A stretch of DNA of 64,000 nt from Naganishia liquefaciens (Eukaryota; Basidiomycota; Tremellomycetes; Filobasidiales; Filobasidiaceae). Every line of letters begins with the position of its first letter. Position 1 is the stretch's first letter. Where the stretch lies: assembly GCA_013423385.1 (NCBI GenBank), contig BLZA01000023.1, positions 685,782 through 749,781 of the forward strand, written 5' to 3'. Of this stretch, positions 1 through 11,570 are shown one piece after another. The translations under genes and the position numbers were made by a program. Under the pieces are notes generated by a model. That model ran no database searches. It had not been told where the DNA came from and was given only the letters and a program-made list of their open reading frames with translations.

Positions 1-22
1 AAGCTTCATAAATTCCGAATAG

Positions 23-493
23 GTATCTCGAGGAACAGCAGCGCAATGCACCGCTGCATCACCGGACAGAAGTCAAACTGGAAAATTTCTTCGACTTACA
101 ACGTCCAATTGAGGGATACAACTTGATCTACGACTATACGTACGTGTATCTACCATTCACACCGAGACCATGGTGAGCCCGTACTTATCACCTCTACGCA
201 GGTTTCTCTGCGCCCTTCCGCCCTCTTTGCGCTGCCAATGGGCAGAAACAATGACTCGTCTCGCGGCCCCCGGAACGACCCTGATCACGCTGCAATTCCC
301 CCTGGACGGACCGGAAAGGGAGGGAGGTCCTCCATTCTCACTCTGGGATGAGCTCTATCACGAATTGCTGGATGAATCCTGGGAAATGCTGTACCAAAGG
401 GAAGTCGGCAAGGACGAGAGCAGGTTTCCGCCTGACTCGACCTCGTTCAGGCCTGGGAGGGAGAAGATTGCCGTATGGAGGCGAAGGTCGTGA
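23..493 (+). CDS. Thiol/halide S-methyltransferase (TPMT/HOL-like), 5' end outside the window
   Basis: SAM-dependent methyltransferase of the thiopurine/plant HOL halide-thiol methyltransferase family, which methylates thiols or halide ions in the cytosol. Only the C-terminal part is present. Exons read as about 23-139 and 202-493. The intron 140-201 (GTACGT...CAG) joins YDYT to FLCALPPSLR, and the family hallmark is exactly this YDYTF-CA-PPSMR stretch followed by W, an M-rich turn and a P-G-T-LI-L-FP strand (here APGTTLITLQFP). A GGPPF segment and a C-terminal W close the domain, as in plant HOL proteins. The first exon probably starts after an acceptor at 20-22, since its frame is closed by a stop just upstream. 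The family is clear; the substrate cannot be told from sequence. Confidence 0.8.
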
Positions 494-1289
494 AATATCG
501 CAGGTGAGGTTGTCGGCTTAGGGTCGCGCCGGCACACCGCGCCAAATTGAAATTGTAGATTGCTGCTATATGTCGTAGAATGCTTGGCGGGAGAGCCTGT
601 ACTGCAGATAAGCAATGCAACGTAAGCAGAGGTTGTCTAAAGATAGTGTTCTCGATTTGTATCCGCGAGACCGAATTATAATTAACCGACGAGTCGAGAT
701 CTTCACCATCCAGCCTTCTTCGAGCTAGCGCGTTCTCCGCGACCGCAGCATGTGGCCATCCTCGGCGACATCTTGCCTGCGGAAGATCACAACAATACGC
801 TCCGACCTCTGCACCTGCTCAAGGATACCTCGTGCTGTCATACTCAAGCCGAAAACAACCGAGGCGGGCTTGGTCTTACAGTAGTCGACAGCCGCGACGC
901 GTGCCGCCGACACTCGCTTCACAGAGAAACTCGTGACGAGTCTGACATCAAGTTTCGCGGCCGCGTATTGCCAGTTTCCTGTTTTATGGTCTATACCCTA
1001 TCGGACGCATCTTCGATTCCTCAGTCAAGGCCACATCCCTGCCTGCACTGCGAACGAGCTGCAGTCGCGAGACTCGTCTGCGGAATTCTCGGTAAGAATG
1101 TGGAGTGATCGAGTGGAAAGGATACGAGCTGAATTTTCTTTCGTGACGGTTCCTTCCAGGCGACGTCTTAAGGAGAGGCATTCTTCCGCTCGCAGCGGCC
1201 CAATAGTAGGCGCTGGGATATATCATACAGTGATAGGTTGGTATTGCGCGCTTGTCCTGCACACATCCGGTCCTCACCGAGCAGATCCC
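494..1289. other. Intergenic/5' leader of the XPT1-like gene
   Basis: About 800 bp between the methyltransferase stop and the preferred XPT1-like start. The reading frame of the downstream gene is open from about 933 and holds an upstream in-frame ATG at 1098, so part of this stretch may be coding or leader. A GTAAGA at 1091-1096 could be a donor of a leader intron. No other gene is supported. Confidence 0.4.
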
Positions 1290-4200
1290 ATGCTTCAGCC
1301 AGGCCTAACAATCGATATACCCCCGGCCTCCCCGGCATCGCCAACGACGAGGGCAATGTCGACATCCTCATATAGCCCATCATCGCCTCACGCTAGCTCC
1401 GAACCAGCAATCAGTCGTCGTCGCTCACAGGACACCATGAATAGAAGTTACCTGTCTTCCTCTTACCTCTCAAAAATTACCGAGGAGGAAGCAGTGGGAT
1501 TCAGAGACAGTGCTCGTACGCCTCCCATGCACGGAGGTCGTCCCCCATCTCCCTCTGCTACACGGGGCTTATTCGATCAAGAGTACTCGCCTGTCACGAC
1601 GACGTTCCCCTCACGGGTCCACAGAATGCGGACAGTGAGCGGGAATCGGGAACAGCTTTCACGGATGACACCGGCGCCGGCCAGTCGACGTCCGATCCTG
1701 CCAGCGCTGCGTCGCTGGGCCCTCAATCCTCTACTGATCACAACCGGTCGATATCACCTTCGTTCCCTATCAACGCTGTTGATATGGCTTCTCACTCTGT
1801 GGACATTGGTCAATTACCTTTTGCCGGCTGGCCGAATTATGACCGAAACACAATCTCCATCCAAAAATGCCTTTGGCTGGATTGCATCTCCATGGAAGAT
1901 CAAGCCCAAAGCCCCAATAATACCAACACCGTACTATCCGGAGCCGCCGGCTCGCCCAGGCGACACCTTCAATTCTCCGAACAGGCTATATCGAGCATTC
2001 CGTCCTGTTGATGGTCCAGACCTACCCTTTCCGCGACTCCGACCGAATAGATTTCTGCCGTCCAAATGCCTCGAATCGTGGTTTGCCGACGGCGAGATTC
2101 TTTGCGGTCGACATCAGCTTGGGCCAGAGGAAATGCTCGATATCACGTGGCTTTGGGTGAATGGGTCAGATGCACGCTGGCAGAAGGATATGCAGAGGGT
2201 TCGGCGAGAAAAGGGGATTTATTCGCCAGATCACCATTTCCGAGAGAACAACGAGTTGCTCTATTCCATGCGATCTGTCCTGCAGAATTTGCCAGGAAGA
2301 CTTCGAACTTTCCATCTCATCACTGCGGATACAGCCTTCGATGTCGACAAGGATCTGGGCTTGCTGCCACATCAAGCGATCAAGGAACTTGAGCAAGCGG
2401 CTAAAGAGGAATTTCAACTTTCGCCCTCCGAAGAGCGGCGTCTCGCCGATCAAGGCACGGACTCGATAAACAAGCGAACGGTCAGGTCGGCATTCAGTCT
2501 CGATGCTCGAGCTGGAGGACAGATCCCCGATAGCGCTGGGCGTGAACTTGCACAGTCTGACCCGATCGTTTCTGACAGACTTAAAGCATGGTTGAACTCC
2601 ACCTGGCGGGTCGCTCAGGCACCCCATTGGCTGTCATACGATATGATCGACCTGTCATCACCAAAACACCCTTTGCATTCCCTCTACATCAATCCCACTA
2701 CGGCAAAGCCGGCAGAGGCGGCACATCTCTACTTCAATTCCCATCCATCTCTAAAGTACGCGGGCCATTCCGAGATATTCCACCTTCCAAGCCGGCCTCC
2801 TGTGCCAGGTGCCAGCCCGACGAGTCTGCAAGACCACAAGCGGGAAGAGGACACATGGAGACAGGATGCGTTGCCGAATTTCAATTCGATGGCCATCGAG
2901 AGCAGGATCGGTTTTCTTTGGGGCCTTGGCGACGTCTCGTTGTCCTTTAATGACGACTTTTTCATCCTTAAACCTCACGCTGTGTCCGATTTTTATTCTC
3001 CGCTATACGGTGCGGTTATAAGGTTCGACCAAGGGGTAAGCAGCAGAACCTTTCGTCCTCAAACGGGTACTGATCGCACGGCGACCTCAGTATTATCAAC
3101 AAGTGAAACCACTGCTCGACAAAGCCTGGATCAATGATGCTGGGGAAGTCGGGGGTCTCTACCACGCGAATTGGCTTCTCAGCCAAAGGTTCCCGCGCCG
3201 CCTTCGACCGTACTTTGCTCATGTGCCGAAGGTCATTACTCGAGGCTTGCATCACGAAGCGACCATCATGTTTGCAGACGCAATAAACGCAGCTGCACAG
3301 CGACAGTTCCGAGAACTATCTATCGGGGAGGGATCGGTTCAGATGCAATGGCTGATATCTTCAATGCGAGTTGAAAGATGGCGCGAGGCTCTCCTTTGGA
3401 CCTGGATTGTGGCTAAGGTTGGCTCAGCGCCTCAATGGCAGCACGAGGAAACAGGGGAGCGACTTGATGGCCATGTCGGCTCCTGGGGAGATGAAGCTCG
3501 TCGGGAGGTCCGAGACCTTTTCGGCATGAGTGATCAGGATGACGATGTCATCAAGATTGAGGTTCATCGGGGCGAAAGGTGGACACTCGAGGAGGATCGA
3601 ATGAAGGCACATTTCCAAGGCGCTGGATGGGAAGCGCCGAAAGCAACGGAATTCCTCTTCTCCTCAATGGACGGCCACATGCCGCCCATTCTCAAACCAA
3701 GTCAATCCACTGCAACGAACGATCAATGCACATTCGACCTCGAGCGATGTCTTGGTCCCTTCTGGTCCAGGCAAGAAACAGTATCTGCGGATGATATGTT
3801 CAAGCGTCTCGCGTTCGCTAATCCGAGCTGCGGAGATTGTCGTAAGTCCATATTGGAGACCGATGGGTCATCGCTGACATCTTGTGCCCTCACAGTGATC
3901 ATGACTCTCGTTACCGCTTCTGGACCTCTGGGATTGTCCGCGGTCTTCCCACCTCGAGAAGCTACCTTCAGAAACCACGTAGACGCCGAGAACGACCACA
4001 TCGATTACGTTTCGCCACCTCATCTGCCATTGACGTCGACATGGCAGGAAGCCGATTTCAGCCTCGACAACGTCTTGCGAGAAACATCCCTACCACAAGA
4101 AGAAGTCAACCTGCGCGAGTGGAGTATGAAACTTCTTTCCCGATACCTTTACGTCTCCGGCAAAAGTAATAGTCATTTCCACATGGCCAAAAGCCCCAGA

Positions 4201-4359
4201 CACGTTCAGACCGTGTTCCACATGATTGACAGCAACAAGGATGTCGCCTTATTAGGGTTCAACGACGATATTGAGGAGGGTTACGAAGAAACAAGGGCTT
4301 TGATGCTGAACTGGTTCCAATCGCGCTGGCCAAGGAAAATGATTTGGGAAAGAGATTAG
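1290..4359 (+). CDS. XPT1: Stealth-family glycosyl-phosphate transferase, XPT1-like xylosylphosphotransferase
   Basis: Golgi-type membrane enzyme of the Stealth family, which transfers sugar-1-phosphate onto glycans; the fungal member known to me is Cryptococcus Xpt1, a xylosylphosphotransferase acting on O-glycans. Three exons, 1290-3035, 3091-3841 and 3896-4359, give 986 residues. A Ser/Pro-rich tail of about 150 residues precedes one membrane segment ([19 protein letters not shown], about 1770-1830), a type II topology. Conserved region 1 is [11 protein letters not shown] (about residue 282), region 2 is the [12 protein letters not shown] block (about 550), region 3 lies around [14 protein letters not shown], and region 4 reads [19 protein letters not shown] across the second intron. 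Introns are 55 and 54 bp. The start could also be ATG 1098 or 1356; all are in frame. Family assignment is firm, donor specificity is inferred. Confidence 0.85.
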
Positions 4360-4887
4360 AAGCATGTCAACACTGGACATTCGCAAGGGGTGCGAAAGAG
4401 GCACTGTATCTATATTGACATCAACCTCGCGTTAAGAGCAATATTTTCGAGAAGCCAGTCGTATCTGTCAAGCAATGAGATTAGATAGAGCGGTGAAGAT
4501 TCGTCTACAGCTTTTTCGTCATCATCATCAATACTACAACGATCCGACATATCGGAACTACCCATTTTTAGTCTCGCGATCGACCTTTGCGCAACGGACC
4601 CGTCGACGGATCTGTAGTGCTTAGGTGTCCCGCCATCGCGTAAGTGTCATGCAGGCAAGCAAAAGAGCAAGCAAGCATACGCGGACCTGGTAGGTATCAA
4701 GCACGCAGAGCTGCATGCAGTTATAGATGTTCGGCTTATGCCGAGGCCGCGTGCCGATCTCGCAATAACCTCCGAATCTTCAGCTCGATTGCTCTGATGA
4801 CAAATATTGAGCACCACCTGCAACGATAGATCGGATCTTGCGCCACATTCCATGAGGAATCATCCTGCATGAGGCATCTCTCAGATT
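4360..4887. other. Intergenic region
   Basis: Promoter-side region of the MsrA gene, about 530 bp. I see only short imperfect repeats (GCAAGCA-like units near 4655-4680) and no supported gene. Confidence 0.5.
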
Positions 4888-6043
4888 TTGGTCAAACCGA
4901 TCTTGCCAACAATTCCTAGAATACTGCCTTCAAAGACCAACTCACTCTTTTTCGGCTTCGCCATAGCAATCGTTGCACTTCTCTTCCCAAATTCCATGCT
5001 CGGAATCCGCAACTTCGTTCAGTCTTTCAGTTCATCCTCTGCCTCTCGTACAATGACCAAGTTGAAGACGCCGCCCGCACCAACCCTTCCAACTGCTATC
5101 AAGAGTAGGGATGAGGCAAAGTTGGAGGAAGGCAGTAAGTTCCGGAATGCTTCCCTAGCGTTTCCTGGTGATTAACCTTGTATATCTCAGCCGAAACTGC
5201 AGTGTTTGCCAACGGTTGCTTCGTTAGTTCATACAGCTCGGTATTTTCTTTTATTAGATTGCTTATATCTATCTTGATCGCTCAGTGGGGAACGGAACAT
5301 TTCTTCAAGACTTATTACGGACACCTGCCGCAATTCTCCTGCGTATCCGGCTACACCGGAGGTGACGTCGCCAAGCCTTGTATGTCGTATATGCGCTTGA
5401 CGAGTTCTTCCTCCTGATGTTTGATCGTAAATAGCGTACAGGCAAGTCTGCTCCGGCACGACCGGACACGCCGAGTCCGTCAAGTTGACCTATCAGAAGG
5501 GCTCCGTTGGTTACGGCGAGGTAAATCATTGCACCAGTCCGTACTCTATGTCCTTGTAACTAACGCCGTCGTGTTTAGCTCGTAGAGTTCCACTTGCGTA
5601 CTCACGACCCGACGACCGTTGACAGGCAGGGTCCCGACAGAGGAAGCCGTGAGTCGTCCGACACGTTGCGCATGAAGCTTGATCACCAGCCATAAAAATT
5701 AATGTGAATACGACAGAATACCGCTCAGCCATTTTCTACACTACACCGGAGCAAAAGGAGATCGCAGAAAAGGTCATAGCCGAGGCTCAAGAAAAATAGT
5801 AAGAGAGTCAGCCTTGCGTGTCACATGCGATGGCTGATCTCCGCTGAATAGTGTGAAGGGCAAAATCGTCACCGAATTGGCGCCCTTGAAGGACTGGTAC
5901 AATGCTGAGGACTATCATCAGGATTACCTCTTTGAGAACCCAAATGGTGAGAGCAGATCGGCGTTCCATTCGAGAAGCCTGAGTAAACCTTCCTGCGTGA
6001 TATTGTAGGTTATCACTGCCCGTCTCACTACCTTTATTGGTAA
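4888..6043 (+). CDS. MXR1: Peptide methionine-S-sulfoxide reductase (MsrA)
   Basis: Reduces methionine-S-sulfoxide in proteins, coupled to thioredoxin. Eight exons: 4888-5134, 5191-5222, 5286-5379, 5435-5520, 5579-5648, 5717-5798, 5852-5946, 6009-6043, giving 246 residues. The catalytic motif is GCFWGTEHFF (Cys about residue 92), split by an intron between F and W. Other family marks are [15 protein letters not shown], the L-E-F-HDPT stretch, AEDYHQDY and the [12 protein letters not shown]-terminus. The N-terminus carries a hydrophobic segment ([16 protein letters not shown]) absent from bacterial MsrA; a second in-frame ATG at 5053 begins just after it. A membrane or organelle form and a cytosolic form from two starts are therefore possible, by inference only. 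Confidence 0.92.
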
Positions 6044-6440
6044 AAGCAAATTTCAGGAAACCATTGTTATCTGTATAACCATATATGCAGGGAATGAATG
6101 ACCATGCTGTAAGGCTGTGTACGGCTACAAGACTTTTGCTATAGGAAATTCGCGGCTTCCACTGCTGTTGTGGTTGACAAGCAAGACTGCTCGCTGCTGC
6201 CCTGACGCAAGGGCAGAAAGTGTTTGAAACGAAACATAATTGGTGTTAAAATTCCCTCAAATCGCGTTGTCATTCGTACAACAGGCCATATAATACCTTA
6301 CACACCAAGCTCTGGAATCTATAAAAAACGGCAAGACATCTGAGCGCTGCTTGCAGACAGCGACATTGAAATTTGGAGTTCCTAACGGGCAGGTTGGTTC
6401 CAGGAGAGCACTATTGCACGATGTATCTCAGTGAAATCTC
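6044..6440. other. Convergent 3' intergenic region
   Basis: About 400 bp between the stop codons of MXR1 (plus) and CDC50 (minus). It should hold both 3' UTRs and polyadenylation sites. No gene seen. Confidence 0.5.
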
Positions 6441-8320
6441 TTATGATCCGCTTAAGCCAGACTTACTGGACATATCGCCCATTCTCCTGGGTTTGATCAT
6501 GTGTTTCACCGTTCCAGCAATCGCAAGGAAAACACAGACGGCGGATACGGCGACGTAGGACCATCCGAGGAAAGGTTGCTTGCCTCCCATCCACGAAACT
6601 GTGGAAATTACAATAGATTTTGTGCCGTCAAACATGCGGACAGGATAGTCTAGGCGATAACGCCTTTCAGCTTGATACCACTTGATGTGACGAAATGCGA
6701 GCGCTTACTCATGTTTGCCACAATCTGATAGGTGCCTGCTTGCATGACCTCATTGTCGTTCCTCGCCCAAAGCTTGGTGAAGGTAGGAAGAGCCGAGATC
6801 TTCATCCATACTTGGAAATGCTCATCGCTGGCCAATTGGGGGAACTCTGTATAGCCATCCGGATAACGTGCGACCCAGTTGGGAGGAGGCAGGTAATCGG
6901 AAGGGCTTCCTGGCGGGTTGTTGGTGTACTTTTTGTATTCATTGTGCCAAGTGATTCCCTTATCCGTAAAGTTGTATGGTTGAGCGGAAGCGCCGTCTTC
7001 ATTTAAAGAGGATTATGAGTTCTCGTGCTGAAGCGGATCTCACCGGACTCACTGGAAGGATTCTGCAAAACAATGTCTTGATATGTGTCTGCACAAATAG
7101 ATACCGGTAAGAGGGTTTCACTCCGATGCTTTCACGAGCCTACCGTTAAAGACACTATTTGCGATAAGTCCGCAAGGGTAGTAAGGCTTCCCGTCGCGAG
7201 ACGTGATAGGCTTGCACTGTCCGTCGTCAAGGTCGCTCCTGCAGTGTTTTCCTCGAGCATGAGCAATATCCAATATGACGACTTGACCTTTGGACTAACA
7301 CTTTGACTGTGTCGCCAATGAGCTGACTGGTGTCGAGAGAGTTAACGTATCGTCGGTTGTTTTGATAGCTAACGGGAATGAATCATCAGTAAAACACCAA
7401 GGAGCACAGAATAGGGCAGCCTTACAAGTTGGTAAGCCGATAGTACAGAAAGACGGAGTTATCTAGGCGACTGCAGCGTTAGGCGTGGTACCCAATCTAA
7501 GCATCGTCTGAAACTTACGCAGATCATAAGGTACATCAAAGGTTATCGTGCATTGTGCCTGTTCCCCAACAGGACGGCTTGAATCGTTTGAGAACGACCA
7601 ACGGGGCGGGTTGTAACCGGGGTTGTCTTCGTACGAGGACAACGCGTCTGATGATGGGTACGTCAAATCGCAATGAAACATTGGCTCGTCGCAAGATACA
7701 ACTCACAGTCATACTTGTTCGAAGGCATAGTAGCAGACGTTCCATCTGATGGTGCCGAAATATCGCAATCGGTATAGTCGAACCGCAGCTTAGTAACCTA
7801 AAGTTCAAAGGTAGATGAGCTTAATGCAAATCACAGACGCGAGAAGCATTGTCAGGTGGTATGTGAAAGACGCCAAGACATGCGTCTGGGGATTGACAGC
7901 CTCTCAAGTCACCGCAGTTGAAGCCGCGTTTTAATGGTCCTTCCCGATGTTGCATGCTCATGACAGGGTCAAGGTCGAGCCACGCCAACAAATCACCTAC
8001 TTGGTTACTGCCCCAAATGAGAACGCCGCCGATCGGTGCGAAGATGAGGCCGACAATCAATAGTGTCGGAAGGACAGACTTTGGTGTCAGGATTGGCTGC
8101 CACGCCTTGAGTCGTTGCTGCTTGAAAGCGGTGTCTAGAAGGCGATGCAGCTTGACGTGGGAACGTGTGCAATTCAGGTCCGATGTCATTGCTTACTGGC
8201 TGGCCTCTTCTTCTTTGGCTTCTTGGCCGCCTCTGCTGTCAAACCATCGACTTCCTCCATGCTCTCATCCGGGATTTGCGTCGCGTTCTCGCTGTGCTTC
8301 TTGCGCTGAAATAGCCCCAT
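6441..8320 (-). CDS. CDC50: CDC50/LEM3 family P4-ATPase (lipid flippase) beta subunit
   Basis: Chaperone and regulatory subunit of aminophospholipid flippases in Golgi, endosome and plasma membrane. Ten exons on the minus strand (low-high): 6441-6649, 6709-6996, 7053-7088, 7144-7238, 7300-7368, 7426-7462, 7519-7647, 7707-7797, 8001-8134, 8197-8320; 403 residues. The cytoplasmic N-terminus is followed by the family signature [19 protein letters not shown], membrane helix 1 ([20 protein letters not shown]), an ectodomain with [23 protein letters not shown] and [14 protein letters not shown], then [17 protein letters not shown] and helix 2 ([20 protein letters not shown]). The largest intron, 7798-8000, is about 200 bp, unusually long here. 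Length and topology match the family. Confidence 0.93.
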
Positions 8321-8919
8321 TGTGGCCTTTCGTACTTTAGACTCGGTTGAGAGGAGTGACGAAGCGGTGTTGTTTGCAGGCTGTATGACCGTTCGTTACG
8401 GATCGATAACGAGAGGCCTACTCAAGACAGTGGGAAGAGCGAGTTGCCAGAGAAGGACGATAGATGGCAAAATTGCAAGCGTGGTGATCACCACTTGCGC
8501 TGTCGTGCGATGTGCCGTACACGTACTGCCGTCTCACATTTTCGGAAGGGAATGGCAAGGCGCGTCGTCAGGTCGTCAGGCTCCATTACTAATAATTCTG
8601 AAGCTGGCGGGCCGCGACCGAGTCGCGAGTGTATTCTGGGCATCCTCGTTTTCGAGCTCGTCTCCATACGCAAAGAAGAATCGGTATACTGGATTCATTT
8701 ACGCAATTGTACAAAATTTTCTGGCCAATAGAGGTATCTTCCCCGACCATTCCTCAATCGGAGTAGGCATTGCGAAGATCTACCATGCCGCAAAGGTGGA
8801 GTGCGTAACGAATATGTTAACAGAATGATACGAACATCTCTCATCACAATGGTCGCATCGGCGTCAAGGGCAATTGCGAGTAGCTTTGCAGCTTGTCATG
8901 ATTGATACAGGTGGAGCGA
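8321..8919. other. Intergenic region upstream of CDC50
   Basis: About 600 bp between the CDC50 start and the MPC1 stop (both minus strand). It should contain the CDC50 promoter and MPC1 3' UTR. A 168-codon plus-strand open frame here has no recognisable domain and is not called. Confidence 0.45.
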
Positions 8920-9670
8920 TTATACAGCGGTTTTGACTTCCCTCGTGGCATCGGTTGCGACTTCTTTAACCTTTCCAGCAGCATCTTCGATCTGCAAATG
9001 CAAGAAAGTGGTAAGGTCGTTTGAATATACTCTCGTGCCTGACGTATCTCAAGCTTAGGACTCACTCTCGACGAGACAGGATGTGCCTTTTCCCTGCCAC
9101 CCATATACCAATAGTTGACGAATCGGCCACACTGGACCATTTGTGCGGCTGCGTTGGTAGCATGACAAGCGAACAGAAGATAGTTCCTTGGCTGAACTCG
9201 CCAGGCGAATCGCATGAAGACGGCCCTGAGGAAAGGGTAGGATTGTAAATCCCAGTGGCCAGCACGGCGCCGACAGGCGATGTTCGAACCGCACGGGCAT
9301 TGCAAACACTCACGAATATCCAGCAAGCGTCGGGCTCATAACACCACTAATCATTTCTGGATCCTTCGAAATATCAGCGATGGCAGCAAGCGGAAGACCC
9401 CAGTTGGCGACCTGCAAGAAATCCAGTCAGAGGCAGAGACGAGGACTGTCTGATCGGTGCAGCTCACTGGTCCCCAGAAGTGAGTACCTGACGGCACACG
9501 AGGGGGATTAGCCCGTGAATCACTAAGATTCTAGGTGAGACTCACTAAAGAAGTATTGCCGACCTGCAGGTGACTTGATCCAGTTGACGAAAGTTGAACT
9601 GTACAGGGGAAGATTGACCGAAATAAGCGAGTTGCGAATGGTGGGACAGCATTTCTCTCACGCACGCCAT
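8920..9670 (-). CDS. MPC1: Mitochondrial pyruvate carrier subunit 1
   Basis: Subunit of the inner-membrane heterodimer that imports pyruvate into mitochondria. Six exons (low-high): 8920-8991, 9066-9225, 9314-9411, 9468-9487, 9546-9598, 9666-9670, giving 135 residues. The first coding exon is only ATGGC, and one exon is 20 bp. The spliced protein starts [19 protein letters not shown] and continues [20 protein letters not shown], the diagnostic MPC1 block, then [20 protein letters not shown] and [10 protein letters not shown]. The hydrophobic pattern fits the usual small MPC fold. The tail [20 protein letters not shown] is a short charged extension. Joining the exons restores every family block in frame, so the structure is well supported. 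Confidence 0.93.
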
Positions 9671-10370
9671 GTTGCACGACTGAAAGATTGGAGTTCCGGA
9701 TCACTGACGTAACGGTGCGAACAGGTGACGACTGCGGTCGGTGATATTTGCAGTAGGTATGTCCTACCCCAGCACCGCAACAGAGTATCCATAGACCCGT
9801 GCATACCGAGCTGGGTCGCGTCTGGGGAGCCGAAGCCGGCGCCGCTCACCCCGAAGCGAAAACACGGACAAGATTTGACACGTCATTTCTGCCTGCAACC
9901 AGACGTGTCCACAGCCCTCGCTTCATGCGCTGAGCACTACGCAGGATTTGATCTCGTATGTACTGCCGCTTACCATTCTCCACTTCTATCCGTATAAGAA
10001 CAGCGTTGCAGCTTCTTGTCATTCAGAGACCAACCGAAGGGTCATGAGCAATAATAATGATAAGCTTAATGAAGCGGTCAACTTCGATGCGGACCGTCGT
10101 CGATCACCTTGTCGCGGATTCAAACCCGCGCACGAAGCCGGCGTGCTGCTGATCATGAGTGACGAAGCACTGTATGATGTCAGACGTTGCCATCGTGCTT
10201 GATCGATAACAGATTGCCCGCTTTGACGACGTCCAGCATCGCCTTGAAAGGTAGCAAACCACCCTCCAGGATAGAGGCTACAAGTTCTCACCGCAACCAA
10301 TCACGGCAGTCCGCCTGCCGCGACAGCCGCCCTAGAAGACGAATCTTGAAGGCAGGCTTCACACACCACC
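9671..10370. other. Divergent promoter region between MPC1 and VPS60
   Basis: Shared 700-bp upstream region of MPC1 (minus) and VPS60 (plus). No supported gene. A tRNA B-box-like string at about 10110-10130 was examined and rejected. Confidence 0.5.
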
Positions 10371-11570
10371 ATGAATCGAGTAAGCATCAATGCCTAGATC
10401 CGCAAGCGTTGCTTCCCTCTGATCTTTGTGTTCTCCAGATCTTTGGCTCTGGAAAAGCCAAACCGAAACCCAGTCTTCAGGATGCAATCAGTTCTGTGAG
10501 CCGGCTTTCGACGCCTCTGTGACCGATGAATGACTGACCCGAGCCTCCGCTTTTACCAGACAGACACCCGCATAGGATCGATCGAGGTCAAGCTCAAGAA
10601 GTTGGATGGGGAGCTGAGTGTCTTTAAGGGCCAGTTGGCAAAGATGAGGAACGGTCCGGGTAAAGTAAGTGGCAGATTACCTTTTGATTCCTGCTGCTAC
10701 TATCGGGAATATCGGCTTGAGGGGTAACCTATGTAAATGGTTTCCCATCGCTTCGCCATTTCGTGGTAACGAGGAATGCTAAAGGGAGCATCCGTCAGAC
10801 TGTTCAAGCGATCAGAGACACCTAAAGTTTTTGAGTAATATAGCTGATCACCTCTCGTCCGGCTGCAGTCAGCAGTGCAGCAGCGAGCCCTCCGAGTTCT
10901 TCAGCAGAAGAAGATGTATCAAGCGCAGCTTAACCAGCTACAACAGCAGACGTTCAACATGGAGCAGACGGCAATGGTGACGGAGAATCTTAAAAATACT
11001 GCAGGTTCATTCCGCTTTCGCCAAAGGGATAATGTGCTTACCGGGCGAAATGCGGATTCCGGAACAGATGGCCACCGTTGATGCTATGAAAATGGCGAAT
11101 AAAGAGATGAAGAAACAGTATGGCAAGATCGACATTGATAAGATTGAAGTCAGTAATCACATCTTGAAAGCAAATCTGGCTGCTGATCTTCCTCCAGAGC
11201 ATTCACTACGACATGGAGGACCTCATAGAACAGGCAAATGAAATACAGGAGACCATGGGTCGCACATATGGAGTTCCCGACGAGGTTGATGAAGCCGATC
11301 TTGAAGCCGGTTCGTGTCATTCATGACGATCCAGACGGCATTATTCTCATCTCGTTCCTTTCGCTCGCAGAACTTGAGGCCTTGGGAACAGATCTCCTGG
11401 AAGAAGAGGAGATGCCGTCTTATCTTAAAGACACAACTGCCCTTCCGGACTTCGTGGATGAAGCACCGGTCGATGCTGAAACAGTGCGTTGGAAACCGCT
11501 TTTTAGTCTTGGGCGCGATTGACCTTGCCGTCTTCTGCAGAACACTCCACAAGCTGAGGTCGCACGATAG
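10371..11570 (+). CDS. VPS60: ESCRT-III-associated protein Vps60/CHMP5
   Basis: Snf7-family protein acting late in ESCRT-III membrane scission on endosomes, where it binds Vta1/LIP5 and so modulates Vps4. Eight exons: 10371-10379, 10439-10495, 10560-10664, 10869-11000, 11068-11148, 11198-11309, 11371-11483, 11541-11570; 212 residues. The protein begins MNRIFGSGKAKPKPSLQDAI, as in CHMP5, has the basic helical Snf7 core (RALRVLQQKKMYQAQLNQLQ, MATVDAMKMANKEMKKQYGK) and an acidic C-terminal half (MEDLIEQANEIQETMGRTYG, LEALGTDLLEEEEMPSYL, LPDFV) matching CHMP5. The intron 11001-11067 has no usable GT donor in the required frame and is best read as GC-AG, with a weak donor. The other seven exons are clear. 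Confidence 0.88.

Noticed and set aside
7821-8000. Reading-through of the CDC50 second intron as coding
   Set aside because: Only removal of 7798-8000 joins GSNQ to [11 protein letters not shown] as in the family; the read-through sequence has no match to Cdc50 and ends in a stop.
8322-8828. 168-codon plus-strand open frame beside CDC50
   Set aside because: No domain, biased composition, starts right against the CDC50 start on the opposite strand; best explained as promoter sequence read by chance.
10105-10135. tRNA gene candidate on the minus strand (GGTTTGAATCC B-box-like string)
   Set aside because: The T-stem pairs only with an eight-base loop, no matching acceptor strand for ACAAGGTG is found upstream, and no good A box or anticodon arm is present.
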